From: Macrostomum hystrix
Taxonomy: Eukaryota; Platyhelminthes; Macrostomidae
DNA length: 64,000 bases
Direction: 5' to 3'
Assembly (NCBI GenBank): GCA_950097015.1
Contig: CATNEN010000029.1
Coordinates: 8,544,001 to 8,608,000 of the forward strand
The notes below the pieces were generated by a model that did not search any database, was not told the DNA's origin, and was given only the letters and a program-made list of their open reading frames with translations. The number at the start of each line of letters is the position of its first letter. The first letter of the stretch is position 1. The position numbers and the translations under genes were made by a program. Below, in pieces: positions 39,096-52,100 of this stretch.

Positions 39096-42000
39096 TTCCG
39101 ACAGTCGCTGGTGCAGCTGCAGAACGGTCGCCGGGCTCTGCACGGTGCCGCCAGCCTGCGTCCGGCCAGCGACCTCGACCGGACGGCGCAGGCGTGGGCG
39201 GAGGCGCTGGCAGCTAGGGGCAGCCTGGAGAACAGCGCCGAGGCAAAGCGTGGCGAATGCGGCGAGTGCATCAGCATGCGCAGCGCCGAGGGCCAACCAG
39301 CTGAGATCAGCGGTGAGTCGCAATGCGTTTTAGGCCCTCCACTAGAACTTATTGTTTTCCAAGGCCTTCTGAACAACTATAAAAAGGACGTTACACTGAC
39401 GAGTGGTTGGCTTATTTGGGATTCATATAAGGTAGTTATGGTTGTATGGAATCTACTTTTCACATATGCACAGTGAGGGGGTGAGCGGTTAACGCGTTTT
39501 CCTCTGGCACCAAGGTCCCTGAGCTCGATTCCTCGGCGAGGCCGCATTTATTTGGGGCGTAGTCGCGGAGAGAAGGCTTGGGGGCTTGTCGTGCAATTTA
39601 CGCCCTTGAGGGCCCAACCTCCAAGGCACAGTGATAAGTGTACACTGAATGACGATGAGAAGTCAGGGCAGATGTACACACCTGTGTGAGTGTGTGCCTG
39701 TATACGTGTGTGCGTGTGTGCTCAGGAGTCAGCGAAATGGGCAGAATTGCCTCCCTGCTGGCTGCGGGTCTAGTGTCATCAAATGATGTGCCACTGCCCG
39801 CAGCCCTTCTGCAAACAGTTATATTTATAATTTTTAGTTAAGTACAAAGTACACTCGAACTGACTGTTCGTGACATTGATATGATTTTTCAGTAAGTTTA
39901 AAATAGCGCGAAAATCCTTTCACGGCCGTCGCGTAGAGGCGCACAGCTACTGACACTCGGCCTACTGAAAAAAAAATTATCTCCCCCCGCCTGTCCACAC
40001 ACAGCCGAGGAGGTGGTCAGCCAGTGGTACCGCGACATCGACAAGTACAACTTCGCCGACGGCAGCGGCAAGGCTGGCAACTTCACCCAGATGGTCTGGC
40101 TGGGCAGCCGCGAGGTCGGAGTTGGCCGCGCCAAAAGCGGCGGCCGGGTGGTGGTGGTGGCACACTACCGGCCTCCTGGCAACGTGCGCGGCCGATACGC
40201 CGCCAACGTCCGACCGGCTGAGTCGGCTGGTGCAGCCGCCTCGCGTGAGTTAGCCGCAGCCGGCTGCCGAGTCAACACCAGCACGATCGAGCGCGAGGAG
40301 GTGCGCGGCGAGGACGGCCGGCTGTTCATTGTTGAGAGGGAGCGGATTAGTTTCGTGGACGAGCATGGAAATGTGAGTTGGGCTGTGTGTTTCGACTCGT
40401 GTCTCTTGGAGTGATTAAGGTTCAACCTAGTTGCTTAATCGTCTCGAAAATTTACACCGACCTCAGGAGAAGGAGAAGATTATCGAGCGTCGACAGGAGA
40501 AGCCGGAGCTCAAACCTGTGCCACCGGAGCTGCTGGCTGCTCAGGGTCAAGTCCTGGATGCAACTGTGAGAATTCGCGATGATTGTGTTTGTGGCTGAGG
40601 AAGGAAAGGATAGACAGCGGAGGAGGGAGAGGATAGACAGCGGAGGAGGGAGAGGATAGACAGCGGAGGAGGGAGAGGATTGACAGCAGGAAGGAGGGAG
40701 AAGATAGACAGCGGAAGGAGGGAGATAATAAACAGCGGAGGAGGGAGAGGATAGACAGCGGAGGAGGGAGAGGATAGACAGCAGAAGAGGGAGAGGATAG
40801 ACAGCGGAGGAGGGAGAGGATAGACAGCGAGAGAGGGAGAGGATAGACAGCAGAAGGAGGGAGAGGATAGACAGCGCAGGAGGGAGAGGATAGACAGCGG
40901 AGGAGGGAGAGTATACTCGTAGACAGCAGAGGAGGGAGAGGATAGACAGCGGAGGAGGGAGAGGATAGACAGCGGAAGAGGGAGAGGATAGACAGCGGAG
41001 GAGGGAGAGGATAGACAGCGGAGGAGGGAGAGGATAGACAGCGGAGGAGGGAGAGGATAGACAGCGGAAGAGGGAGAGGATAGACAGCAGAAGAGGGAGA
41101 AGATAGACAGCGGAAAAGGGAGATAATAAACAGCGGAGGAGGGAGAGGATAGACAGCGGAGGAGGGAGAGGATAGACAGCAGAAGAGGGAGAGGATAGAC
41201 AGCGGAGGAGGGAGAGGATAGACAGCAGAAGAGGGAGAGGATAGACAGCGCAGGAGGGAGAGGATAGACAGCGCAGGAGGGAGAGGATAGACAGCGGTTG
41301 AGGGAGAGTATACTCGTAGACAGCAGAGGAGGGAGAGGATAGACAGCGGAGGAGGGAGAGGATAGACAGCGGAGGAGGGAGAGGATAGACAGCAGAAGAG
41401 GGAGAGGATAGACAGCGGAGGAGGGAGAGGATAGACAGCGGAGGAGGGAGAGGATAGACAGCAGAAGAGGGAGAGGATAGACAGCGCAGGAGGGAGAGGA
41501 TAGACAGCGGAGGAGGGAGAGTATACTCGTAGACAGCAGAGGAGGGAGAGGATAGACAGCGGAGGAGGGAGAGGATAGACAGCGGAAGAGGGAGAGGATA
41601 GACAGCGGAGGAGGGAGAGGATAGACAGCAGAAGAGGGAGAGGATAGACAGCGGAGGAGGGAGAGGATAGACAGCGGAGGAGGGAGAGGATAGACAGCAG
41701 AAGAGGGAGAGGATAGACAGCGCAGGAGGGAGAGGATAGACAGCGGAGGAGGGAGAGTATACTCGTAGACAGCAGAGGAGGGAGAGGATAGACAGCGGAA
41801 GAGGGAGAGGATAGACAGCGGAAGAGGGAGAGGATAGACAGCGGAAGAGGGAGAGGATAGACAGCAGAAGAGGGAGAAGATAGACAGCGGAAAAGGGAGA
41901 TAATAAACAGCGGAGGAGGGAGAGGATAGACAGCGGAGGAGGGAGAGGATAGACAGCGGAGGAGGGAGAGGATAGACAGCGGAGGAGGGAGAGGATAGAC

Positions 42001-45000
42001 AGCGGAGGAGGGAGAGAGGATAGACGGAGGAGGAAGAGGATAGACAAGGGAAGAATTGCGTTACCAAAAAGAATGATACAAGTACGAAGTTCACGAATGA
42101 ACAACGCTTTCACGCCTTTTCGTTGAAAGAAAATCTGATTTAGTTTAACGGTAGTCATAAATAACTCGTAACGAAGCAAGATAATAAAACTTTCTATTTA
42201 CTGAAAAGCATGGAAAACAAAATGGGGTGGGTATCGCGCAATTTCCTATTGCGGTCTCCCAAGTCTAGTCGGAGCAGGAATTTATGAGCTAGTCTGGCTC
42301 AACATCGCAAATCCTTTATGGACCTAGCTGGTATTTCAGCTGGCTGTCCCTGATTTCCATAGTGTTGGAAGACAAAAGCTGAACAGCAGGCGTGTCCCGG
42401 ATATTTAAAACGGCTGTAAACATTGCTGCAGAAACTTTTCTGAGAAATTTTTAATTTCCTGAATTCCTCACGGCCAGCCGGAAAACATTTAGAAGACATT
42501 TTTTACAGCACAAATTCTCTTTTAGCTGTTCTAAGGAAAAAGTTAGACCACAGGGGAGGAAAGATGACCCAGTCTAGCTATTTGGAATTCCTGTTACGAA
42601 AGTACTGATTCTAGACTGGGTCATGGATGATTCTAGACTGGGTCATGGATGATTCTAGACTGGGTCATGACTGATTCTAGACTGGGTCATGGATGATTCT
42701 AGACTGGGTCATGGATGATTCTAGACTGGGTCATGGATGATTCTAGACTGGGTCATGGATGATTCTAGACTGGGTCATGGATGATTCTAGACTGGGTCAT
42801 GACTGATTCTAGACTGGGTCATGGATGATTCTAGACTGGGTCATGGATGATTCTAGACTGGGTCATGACTGATTCTAGACTGGGTCATGGATGATTCTAG
42901 ACTGGGTCATGGCTGATTCTAGACTGGGTCATGGATGATTCTAGACTGGGTCATGGATGATTCTAGACTGGGTCATGACTGATTCTAGACTGGGTCATGG
43001 ATGATTCTAGACTGGGTCATGGATGATTCTAGACTGGGTCATGACTGATTCTAGACTGGGTCATGGATGATTCTAGACTGGGTCATGGATGATTCTAGAC
43101 TGGGTCATGGATGATTCTAGACTGGGTCATGGCTGATTCTAGACTGGGTCATGGCTAATTGTAGACTGGGTCATGGATGATTCTAGACTGGGTCATGGCT
43201 GATTCTGGACTGGGTCATGACTGATTCTAGACTGGGTCATGGATGATTCTAGACTGGGTCATGGCTGATTCTAGACTGGGTCATGGCTAATTGTAGACTG
43301 GGTCATGGATGATTCTAGACTGGGTCATGGATGATTCTAGTCTGGTGGGTCATGGATGATTCTAGACTGGGTCATGGATGATTCTAGACTGGGTCATGGA
43401 TGATTCTAGACTGGGTCATGGGCTGACTCTAGACTGGGTCATGGGCTGACTCTAGACTGGGTCATAGGCTGACTCTAGACTGGGTCATTGGCTGACTCTA
43501 GACTGGGTCATGGATGCTTTTAGATTGGGTCATGGATGATTCTAGACTGGGTCATGGATGATTCTAGACTGGGTCATGGATGATTCTAGACTGGGTCATG
43601 GCTGATTCTAGACTGGATCATGGATGATTCTAGACTGGGTCATGGATGATTCTAGACTGGGTCATGGCTGATTCTAGACTGGGTCATGGATGATTCTAGA
43701 CTGGGTCATGGATGATTCTAGACTGGGTCATGACTGATTCTAGACTGGGTCATGGATGATTCTAGACTGGGTCATGGATGATTCTAGACTGGGTCATGGA
43801 TGATTCTAGACTGGGTCATGGCTGATTCTAGACTGGGTCATGGATGATTCTAGACTGGGTCATAGGCTGACTCTAGACTGGGTCATGGGCTGACTCTAGA
43901 CTGGGTCATGGATGCTTTTAGATTGGGTCATGGATGATTCTAGACTGGGTCATGGATGATTCTAGACTGGGTCATGGATGATTCTAGACTGGGTCATGAC
44001 TGATTCTAGACTGGGTCATGGATGATTCTAGACTGGGTCATGGCTGATTCTAGACTGGGTCATGGCTGATTCTAGACTGGGTCATGGCTGATTCTAGACT
44101 GGGTCATGGCTGATTCTAGACTGGGTCATGGCTGATTCTAGACTGGGTCATGGATGATTCTAGACTGGGTCATGGATGATTCTAGACTGGGTCATGGATG
44201 ATTCTAGACTGGGTCATGGATGATTCTAGACTGGGTCATGGCTGATTCTAGACTGGGTCATGGCTGATTCTAGACTGGGTCATGGATGATTCTAGACTGG
44301 GTCATGGATGATTCTAGACTGGGTCATGGATGATTCTAGACTGGGTCATGGATGATTCTAGACTGGGTCATGGATGATTCTAGACTGGGTCATGGCTGAT
44401 TCTAGACTGGGTCATGGCTGATTCTAGACTGGGTCATGGCTGATTCTAGACTGGGTCATGGCTGATTCTAGACTGGGTCATGGCTGGTTTTCGACCGTGA
44501 CAATAATGAAATTAGTCATAATTGACTCTACTGGTTCTCACACACTGGACTCAGGAAACCGAGATGGCCAAGTTCGGCCGTGAGGTGCTGCAGCGGCACA
44601 ATCATCACAGGTTGCGGCACGGAGCTCCGGAACTGGCCCTGAACGCCGAGCTGTCAGCCAAGGCGCAGACCTTCGCAGCGGAGCTGTGCAGCAAGGCTAA
44701 GCTATACAACAGCAGCGCTACACACGGCAGCGACAGGCTGGGAGAAAACATTGCCAGCCGCTGGAGCAACGGAGAGACCGACTACAACGGTGAGGCTGGG
44801 ATTCATGGGACTCGTCTGGGATTCGATTTGGGACTGGGATCTGTTTGATGACTCGGCTGGGATCCAGTGTGGGACTGGGATCTGTTTGGAACTGGGCTGG
44901 GATTAGGTGTGGGTCTGGGATCTGTTTGGGACTCAGCTGGAATCCAGTGTGGGACTGGGATCTGTTTGGGACTGCGCTGGGATTAGGTGTGGGTCTGGGA

Positions 45001-46196
45001 TCTGTTTGGGACTCAGCTGGAATCCAGTGTGGGACTGGGATCTGTTTGAGACTCGGCTGGGATCCAGTGTGGGACTGGGATCTGTTTGAGACTCGGCTGG
45101 GATCCAGTGTGGGACTGGGATCTGTTTGAGACTCGGCTGGGATCCAGTGTGGGGCTGGGATCTGTTTGGGACTCAGCTGGGATCCAGTGTGGGACTGGGA
45201 TCTGTTTGGGACTCAGCTGGAATCCAGTGTGGGACTGGGATCTGTTTGAGACTCGGCTGGGATCCAGTGTGGGACTGGGATCTGTTTGAGACTCGGCTGG
45301 GATCCAGTGTGGGGCTGGGATCTGTTTGAGACTCGGCTGGGATCCAGTGTGGGACTGGGATCTGTTTGAGACTCGGCTGAGATCCAGTGTGGGACTGGGA
45401 TCTGTTTGAGACTCAGCTGGGATCCAGTGTGGGACTGGGATCTGTTTGAGACTCGGCTGGGATCCAGTGTGGGACTGGGATCTGTTTGAGACTCGGCTGG
45501 GATCCAGTGTTGGACTGGGATCTGTTTGGGTCTCGGCTGGGATCCAGTGTGGGGCTGGGATCTGTTTGGGTCTCGGCTGGGATTAGGTGTGGGTCTGGGA
45601 TATGTTTGGGACTCGACTGGGATCCAGTGTTGGACTGGGATCTGTTTGGGTCTCGGCTTGGATCCAGTGTGGGACTGGGATCTGTTCGGGACTCGGCTTG
45701 GATCCAGTGTGGGACTTGGATTCATCCCAAACTGTGTCAATACAAATAGTAAATTGAATCAAAGACGGTCGCATTTCTATTGCAGCTAATGATGTCGTCG
45801 ATCACTGGTACAACGAGGTGGAGAAATTCCGATATAATGAGGAGCCCTCGGACATCAACGGAATTGGTGAGCTAGCTCGTAGCTTCTCGTTTTTCTCGAC
45901 GAATTTCTACCGTAATTCAGATGTCCGTCAGTTTTGTTGACCACTTTGATATGAAATTCTCACTGCTCTACTGCAAGTAGGCTTAAACGCGTAAGTAGCA
46001 TATTATTTATACGCATCCACTGCCCGCAGGCAACTTCACGCAGGTGGTGTGGAAGGGCTCCCGCGAGCTGGGCGTCGGTAAGGCCATCCACCGAGGCGCC
46101 GACGGCTCGCACAAGGTTGTAGTGGTTTGCTACTACCACCCTAGCGGCAACGTCATGACCAGCTTCCGGCAGAATGTTCAGAAGCCGAGCAAATGA
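39081..46196 (+). CDS. Two-domain CAP superfamily protein (GAPR-1/GLIPR2-like)
   Basis: Six exons: 39081-39312, 40005-40372, 40467-40565, 44555-44789, 45786-45866, 46030-46196, phases 1, 0, 0, 1, 1, total 393 residues. Domain 1 (about 1-150) and domain 2 (about 235-393) are both CAP folds, joined by a Glu/Arg-rich linker. Domain 2 has RHNHHRLRHGAPEL, HGSDRLGENIAS, GNFTQVVWKGSRELGVG and the final VVVVCYYHPSGN. Domain 1 has GNFTQMVWLGSREVGVG and VVVVAHYRPPGN, but its first helix lacks the His of HN..R and has GECGECIS where GENIA is expected. In both domains the usual GHFTQ His is Asn. Exon structure of the two halves matches (phase 1 introns before the A-EEVV/A-NDVV and, in domain 2, before GNFTQ), so they arose by duplication. 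No signal peptide, as in Golgi-associated GAPR-1. Introns hold large minisatellites and a SINE. Confidence 0.88.
39475..39815 (+). mobile_element. SINE family 1 copy in CAP gene intron
   Basis: Plus-strand copy, in gene orientation. The head is slightly damaged (agggggtgagcggttaacgcg, missing part of the A-box; then gagctcgattcc intact) and the body is complete to 'gcagcccttctgca'. It lies between the two exons of CAP domain 1. Confidence 0.9.
40600..42055. repeat. 23-bp purine-rich minisatellite
   Basis: About 63 units of 'ggatagacagcggaggagggaga', over 85 per cent purine on the plus strand. A variant with 'gtatactcgtagacagcag' recurs near 40912, 41308, 41521 and 41757, marking a higher-order repeat. 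It begins about 35 bp after the donor at 40565/40566. The long minus-strand frames here are repeat products. Confidence 0.95.
42600..44490. repeat. 22-bp minisatellite, second block (tctagactgggtcatgg)
   Basis: About 85 units of 'gattctagactgggtcatggat', the same family and orientation as the block at 37425-38245. It ends about 65 bp before the acceptor of the first exon of CAP domain 2. Confidence 0.95.
44800..45720. repeat. 40-bp minisatellite in CAP gene intron
   Basis: About 22 units of 'gactcggctgggatccagtg' + 'tgggactgggatctgtttga'. The degenerate first units start directly at the splice donor (44790), and the array fills almost the whole intron between the first two exons of CAP domain 2. 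Confidence 0.95.
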
Positions 46197-46489
46197 CGTA
46201 GTCAATGCCAGCATCGTAGAGATTGACAGCACAAACTGAGCCAGATATTTTTCAGCTTCACTAATAGTATCTGACTCCAAGAAACTCCTAACAGATGGTG
46301 GGGCTTAATTTTGCATATTATTTAGAACGGTAGCTCATGTCTGAGTCGAATTTCTGTCACTTTGATAATTATTACGCTTTTATAATTATTACGCAATAGT
46401 GGCTTGCTAAACCTAATTGCATGTGCATAAGAAAATCTAAGGACCCGTCCTAGTAGCCGCTCAATGTTCGGTAGATAGGGTTCGACCAT

Positions 46490-46745
46490 AGACATAAAGG
46501 GAACTAGGCACCCTAGACAAGATGAATATATCTGACACCTGAACCCACTTAGGCCGGATGTAGAGTCGGAGGGAGCCGCATATCCAAAGGCTGTGTACAG
46601 CTGTTCAGTCCGTGGACTGGGTAGTTGAACTAAAGCCATAATAAATGAAGTGCATTGCTCAAATTGCCAAATAGTTTCACCTAGACTGAAATTCGAACTC
46701 CGGACCTCGTGGTCACGTTGCGGCTGTACCACACTGGCTATACCT
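46490..46745 (-). mobile_element. SINE family 2, diverged copy
   Basis: Shares 'ggctgtgtacagctgttcagtccgtggactgg' with the other copies and has a tRNA-like head on the minus strand (tagccagtgtggtacagccg, then gagttcgaatttc). It is the most diverged copy and lies shortly after the CAP stop codon, perhaps in the 3' UTR. Confidence 0.6.
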
Positions 46746-47749
46746 CTGGCCTAATGAGAAAGGCGTCGTCAAGGAAACGGCGTGAAAGCTCACGGGTTCC
46801 AAAGGATTCCCAAGTTTAAAAGCCATTGTTACTAGCAGCGGTCCTTGATTCACACTATAGTACTTATAATAACTATTAGTAAGCTGTTCATCAACAAAAT
46901 ATTCAACCAATCGGCGGGGTGTCTGGTGGCAAAAACCACCAATATAGAAGACATAAGCACCGGGTTCGGCATCTCAATGATAGCTGCTTTTGTTGAAGGT
47001 CCCGACGGTCACCGCTTATGCTCTAGACGGTGTTGAACGGGGCGCTGGTCACTGGGATGCTGAGCTCAAAGGTCCCTACTCAGATTTTTTAACAATATGG
47101 ATTCGCCATAGAGGTTTGTACAGAGCAATACTTGTCAGGCCCTTTTCAACAGGTTCTTCCACAAGAATCTTTGAAAGTTAGTTTATCGTAAAAGGGCGGA
47201 AAGTTGTGATCCATATGGGGGACTTTCACGAAAATCGGTCATTCGGTTTGGGAGCTATCGTCAAGTAGGCAGCGGGTATTTGAAATTTTCTACTGCTGGC
47301 CAAATGCCTTATCGATCAACTAGAAGTTTCTATTGTTTTAGTTTTCTCAAAATCATGCAGAAGTGATTTTTTCTGAATGGGTCCGCATGACTTCCTCTTT
47401 GGTTTGGCGATGCTTTGCTCTCTATCCGCTTATACAATGATTAAAGTACAGTATTACTAATCAAGTATTTTTAGTAGCTAAAATGTTTGCTTCTCCACAA
47501 TATATTCGTATATGTTGAAAACGGAATGATATATTGATCTGAAGCTTGAGTTATTTTCTATTTAGACTTGTGCATAGCTAGGTTGGGCTTCTCTGAAGAG
47601 AAGCACTGATTAGTGATAGAGAGGCGAGAGCAAATAGGCTGTTAAACTAGATATAGCTATTTTTGTGTCAGTAATATTCTGAATAAATTATTTAACAGCA
47701 CAAAGTCTAGACTATATACAGTTCAGTTAATTGAGGTCTTTGCTGGTCA
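46746..47749. other. Intergenic, no gene seen
   Basis: No exon is supported; AT-rich. Confidence 0.4.
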
Positions 47750-48220
47750 TATGAAAGTTCAGGCTGTTATGACAGTGATTGGTCATATGAAGTTCAGGCT
47801 GTTATGAAGTGTTGGTCATATGAAGTTCAGGCTGTTATGAAGTGTTGGTCATATGAAGTTCAGGCTGTTATGAAGTGTTGGTCATATGAAGTTCAGAGTG
47901 TTCTAAAGTGTTGGTCATTTGTAGTTCAGAGTGTTCTAAAGTGTTGGTCATTTGTAGTTCAGAGTGTTCTAAAGTGTTGGTCATTTGTAGTTCAGAGTGT
48001 TCTAAAGTGTTGGTCATTTGTAGTTCAGAGTGTTCTAAAGTGTTGGTCATTTGTAGTTCAGAGTGTTCTAAAGTGTTGGTCATTTGTAGTTCAGAGTGTT
48101 CTAAAGTGTTGGTCATTTGTAGTTCAGAGTGTTCTAAAGTGTTGGTCATTTGTAGTTCAGTGTGATTTAAAGTGTTGGTCATTTCTAGTTCAGAGCGATT
48201 TAAAGTGTTGGTCGGTTAAA
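47750..48220. repeat. 33-bp minisatellite
   Basis: About 14 units of 'gtgttggtcatttgtagttc' + 'agagtgttctaaa', after a few diverged units with 'atgaagttcaggctgttatga'. Because 33 is a multiple of three and units lack stops in several frames, open frames occur on both strands; none looks like a real gene. Confidence 0.95.
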
Positions 48221-49085
48221 AAAATTCAGCAGCTTAGAGTCTAGATATTATATGTACTATTATCGAATTTATTTAAAGCGAATTACAGAGTTTAATTGCA
48301 AATATTTTGAAAGGTGAAATCGACGAACTTATATTGTATTTTCAAAATATAAAATAAAAATAAAAGTTTAAAAAATCGAAGCGACGTTTAGTGAAAGAAT
48401 CATAACTCACTCACTATTTTTAATCATTTAAAATATTTCCTATTTTTAAGTGACTATAAAGCTACTTAAAACATTATGTCCATAGAAGAATACAGCAAAT
48501 ATTGCTCCGTGAATCCAGTTAAATAGTAAATAGTTTTAAAACAAACATGACCCAGATATAGCTTTGGGCTGGCTAAACTGATAACCTATAGTTGACAGTG
48601 AGAAAAGGGTGAAGACAAAGTAGGTAAAGTAGAAACCTTGAACATAGCGCACAAAAAACTTTCAGTTAAACAAAACTACCTTAACGAATTATGCTATTTA
48701 ATAGCCGATTATAGTATTATTGCGACTAATAAAGCTAAACTTATAAAAATCGACCAGGCGAGACAATATAAGAGATGCTGCATGATAAAAGTGCATATGC
48801 GCAGTTTGTGCATGCATTAATTTTTCAGCCCTAAACCGCAAATTAAGTTAAAAAATAAAAGAGAATTTTAAAGTAAAATCAGCGACACATGAAGTGAAAT
48901 GGACAATAATTCTGGATTAACAAATAGATCCAGCTAAGTTACCATCAGCCCGCAATAGATCTTCCCTGTTTGCGATACGAAAAACAAAAATGTCATAAAG
49001 TGGGATTTAGATTTTTTTCAACATCGAGGCACTAACAAGGCGTCCCTGCTATCATCTGACAAGTAGGCACGGCATTGACGTGAAA
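48221..49085. other. Intergenic, AT-rich
   Basis: No supportable gene; it lies downstream of the scramblase gene's 3' end. Confidence 0.4.
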
Positions 49086-49091
49086 TTTATT
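49086..49091 (-). terminator. Candidate poly(A) signal of the scramblase gene
   Basis: AATAAA on the minus strand about 100 bp after the scramblase stop codon, a normal distance for a short 3' UTR. Confidence 0.5.
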
Positions 49092-49189
49092 TAACATATC
49101 GTGACGTAATCCTAAAAAAATATTTTAAAAATGTTGAGACACCATCGCGCCAAAGTTCGTTATCTTCACGTAAGAAAAATTGCAAATCC

Positions 49190-52100
49190 TCAATTGTTCT
49201 GATTCTGTTGGTTGTTCTCAAAGAACATAAAGTCCTGAAATGATTGAAAAACATCAAACTCTTATCTGTGAATGCCTGAATAGCACAATGAGCGCAACAC
49301 TTAACCGTCTGAAATCCTCAGAATAAATACGAGTATATCCACACAGTAGGTAGACTTTAGGGATAGAGAAATATTGCCAATTTCCTCTGGTAGGGTAGAT
49401 CTCTGCGTGGCATTTGGTGCGTGGCTGTGCAAACACACTCGCACACAGCTGTCAAACTAAGTAGCTGGGAAATAGAGAGCCTTATTGATTAATTACAATG
49501 CACACTTAAAACCGGACGGATCTCTCCTAAGTTACTATCTTAAATTGCACTCCGTATTTAAATAAGATCAGGATTGAAAAAAAACTTTCCTTCAGGTAGA
49601 CGAGCGGGTGCAACTATACCCTTAACAGAGTGCAATAATGCCTCGTCATCTGCTAAGCAATATCAAGACAGGCTTCTCTCGACTGGGTTAAAAAGCTAGG
49701 TCGTATATAGATATATGGGCCCGGACAGGCCAATGTGACTCCATTAGTCTCACCGCGGGATCGTCTGAGGGCTCTAACCCTTATATAGACATTCGGGATG
49801 GGGGTTTGAGTAGCCGAGAAGTGCAAATGGATTATTTGAACAGCCTAGATTTGCATATACGCTTCAGCACACAGACAGGATTGTGAGTGGGACGGTAGAG
49901 AAGGTTTTAAATCGAAATCCTAGAAACGCTGCGATCCCAGATCCTACTCTTAATTTCTTCATTATATAAAACCAAATCAACAACTATAACCTAAGTTTCT
50001 AATAATAATCCCAAGAATTAGATAACAAATCCAAGTTTCTAAAAAAATCCAATAAAAATCACAAATAAAAGATTCCAATTGAAATCCCAAGAAAAAGATC
50101 CGAAATCCCAGTTCCCAATAGAAATCTCAGGAATAAGATCCCAAATCTCAGTTCCCAACAATATCCCACGAATAAGATCCCAAATCTCAGTTCCCAACAA
50201 TATCCCAGGAATAAGATCGCAAATCTCAGTTCCCAAAATATCCCAGGAATAAGATCCCAAATCTCAGTTCCCAAAAATATCCCACGAATAAGATCCCAAA
50301 TCTCAGTTCCCAAAAATATCCCAAATCTCAGTTCCTAATAGAATCCCAGGAATAAGATCCCAAATCTCAGTTCCCATTAGAAATCCCTGGAATAAGATCC
50401 CAGATTCCAGTTTCAAATCGAAATCCCAAGAATAAGATCCCAAATTCCAGTTTCAAATTGAAATCCCAGGAATAAGATCCTAAATTCCAGTTTCGAATAC
50501 AAATTCCAATAATAAGATCCCGAATTACAGTGTCCAATACATATCCCAAGAATAAGACCCCAAATGCCAGTTTCCAGTACAAATCCCGAAGTATAAGATC
50601 CCAAATTTAAGAAAACGAAATCCCGATTTTAGATTTTTAAGTCCCGAAAATGCGATCCTTAGCATTAGCTCCCCAATCCCCCAAAATAAATCCCGAAAAT
50701 GACCCGAAATCCAAATCTGAATCCCAAAACTGTGCAAAATGGAGAAAAGCACAAGAACTCACAATGAGAAACACGGCGCCAATCATGGTGGCCTTCATCT
50801 TCACGTCCAAATCCATGGGGACTGAAATTTGTGTGCAGTGGCAAGTTGATGCGTAAATATCAGATCCGGAATTATTAAAGACATTTAGGATATTGAAATG
50901 TGATAAAGTCCGGGCCGACTTACAGGAGACGCCAAAGTTGTCGGCATCGGTGAAATATTCGCGAATGAAGCCGGACCATTGCTTGCTGATTTTGCCCACC
51001 TCATGTGCCATGTCCGCTGAGAACACCTTGATAATTTGAGCAGTAGGTATATACGATAGGAAGTGAAAAAATCCATTAAATCAATACCAGAGACACGGAG
51101 GTCAATGGGATTCCGCTCCCCAATTAGACACGGAGGTCAATGGGATTCCGCTCCCCAATTAGACACGGAGGTGAATAGGATTCCGCTCCCCAATTAGACA
51201 CGGAGGTCAATGGGATTCCGCTCCCTAATTAGACACGGAGGTCAACGGGATTCCGCTCCCCAATTAGACACGGAGGTCAATGGGACTCCACTCCCCAATT
51301 AGACACGGAGGTCAATGGGACTCCACTCCCTAATTAGACACGGAGGTCAATGGGACTCCACTCTCCAATTAGACACGGAGGTCAACGGGATTCCGCTCCC
51401 CAATTAGACACGGAGGTCAACGGGATTCCGCTCCCTAATTGGACACGGAGGTCAATGGGATTCCGCTCCCCAATTAGACACGGAGGTCAACGGGACTCCA
51501 CTCCCTAATTAGACACGGAGGTCAATGGGACTCCACTCTCCAATTAGACACGGAGGTCAACGGGATTCCGCTCCCCAATTAGACACGGAGGTCAACGAGA
51601 TTCCGCTCCCTAATTGGACACGGAGGTCAATGGGATTCCGCTCCCCAATTAGACACGGAGGTCAATGGGATTCCGCTCCCCAATTAGACACGGAGGTCAA
51701 TGGGACTCCACTCCCCAATTAGACACGGAGGTCAATGTGATTCCGCTCCCCAATTAGACACGGAGGTCAATGGGATTCCGCTCCCCAATTAGACACGGAG
51801 GTCAATGGGATTCCGCTCCCCAATTAGACACGGAGGTCAATGGGATTCCGCTCCCCAATTAGACACGGAGGTCAATGGGATTCCGCTCCCCAATTAGACA
51901 CGGAGGTCAATGGGATTATGTGCTCATACTCAGCGCAGAGTACCAACCTTGAATTCTTGGTCCCAGGTGCAGCAGGGTCCCTGGCAGATGCACACAGGGC
52001 CTCTAATCAGCAGCACAACCTGTCTGTCGGCATTTTGAATCTCGTACCGTGGCTCCAGGCAGGAGGACTGCTGCCTGACGTATCCGACAACAGTGCCTGG

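Noticed and set aside
38380-39376. Minus-strand Cys/Gly-rich repeat frames
   Set aside because: Antisense of the 47-bp array and of CAP exon 1; all three frames are open.
40452-42179. Very long minus-strand frames rich in Leu/Ser/Pro
   Set aside because: They are the reverse reading of the purine-rich 23-bp array lying within a CAP gene intron; two frames are open at once and there is no unique sequence.
47804-48244. Repeat frames on both strands (SVLKCWSFVVQ and antisense)
   Set aside because: Product of a 33-bp minisatellite lacking stops in several frames.
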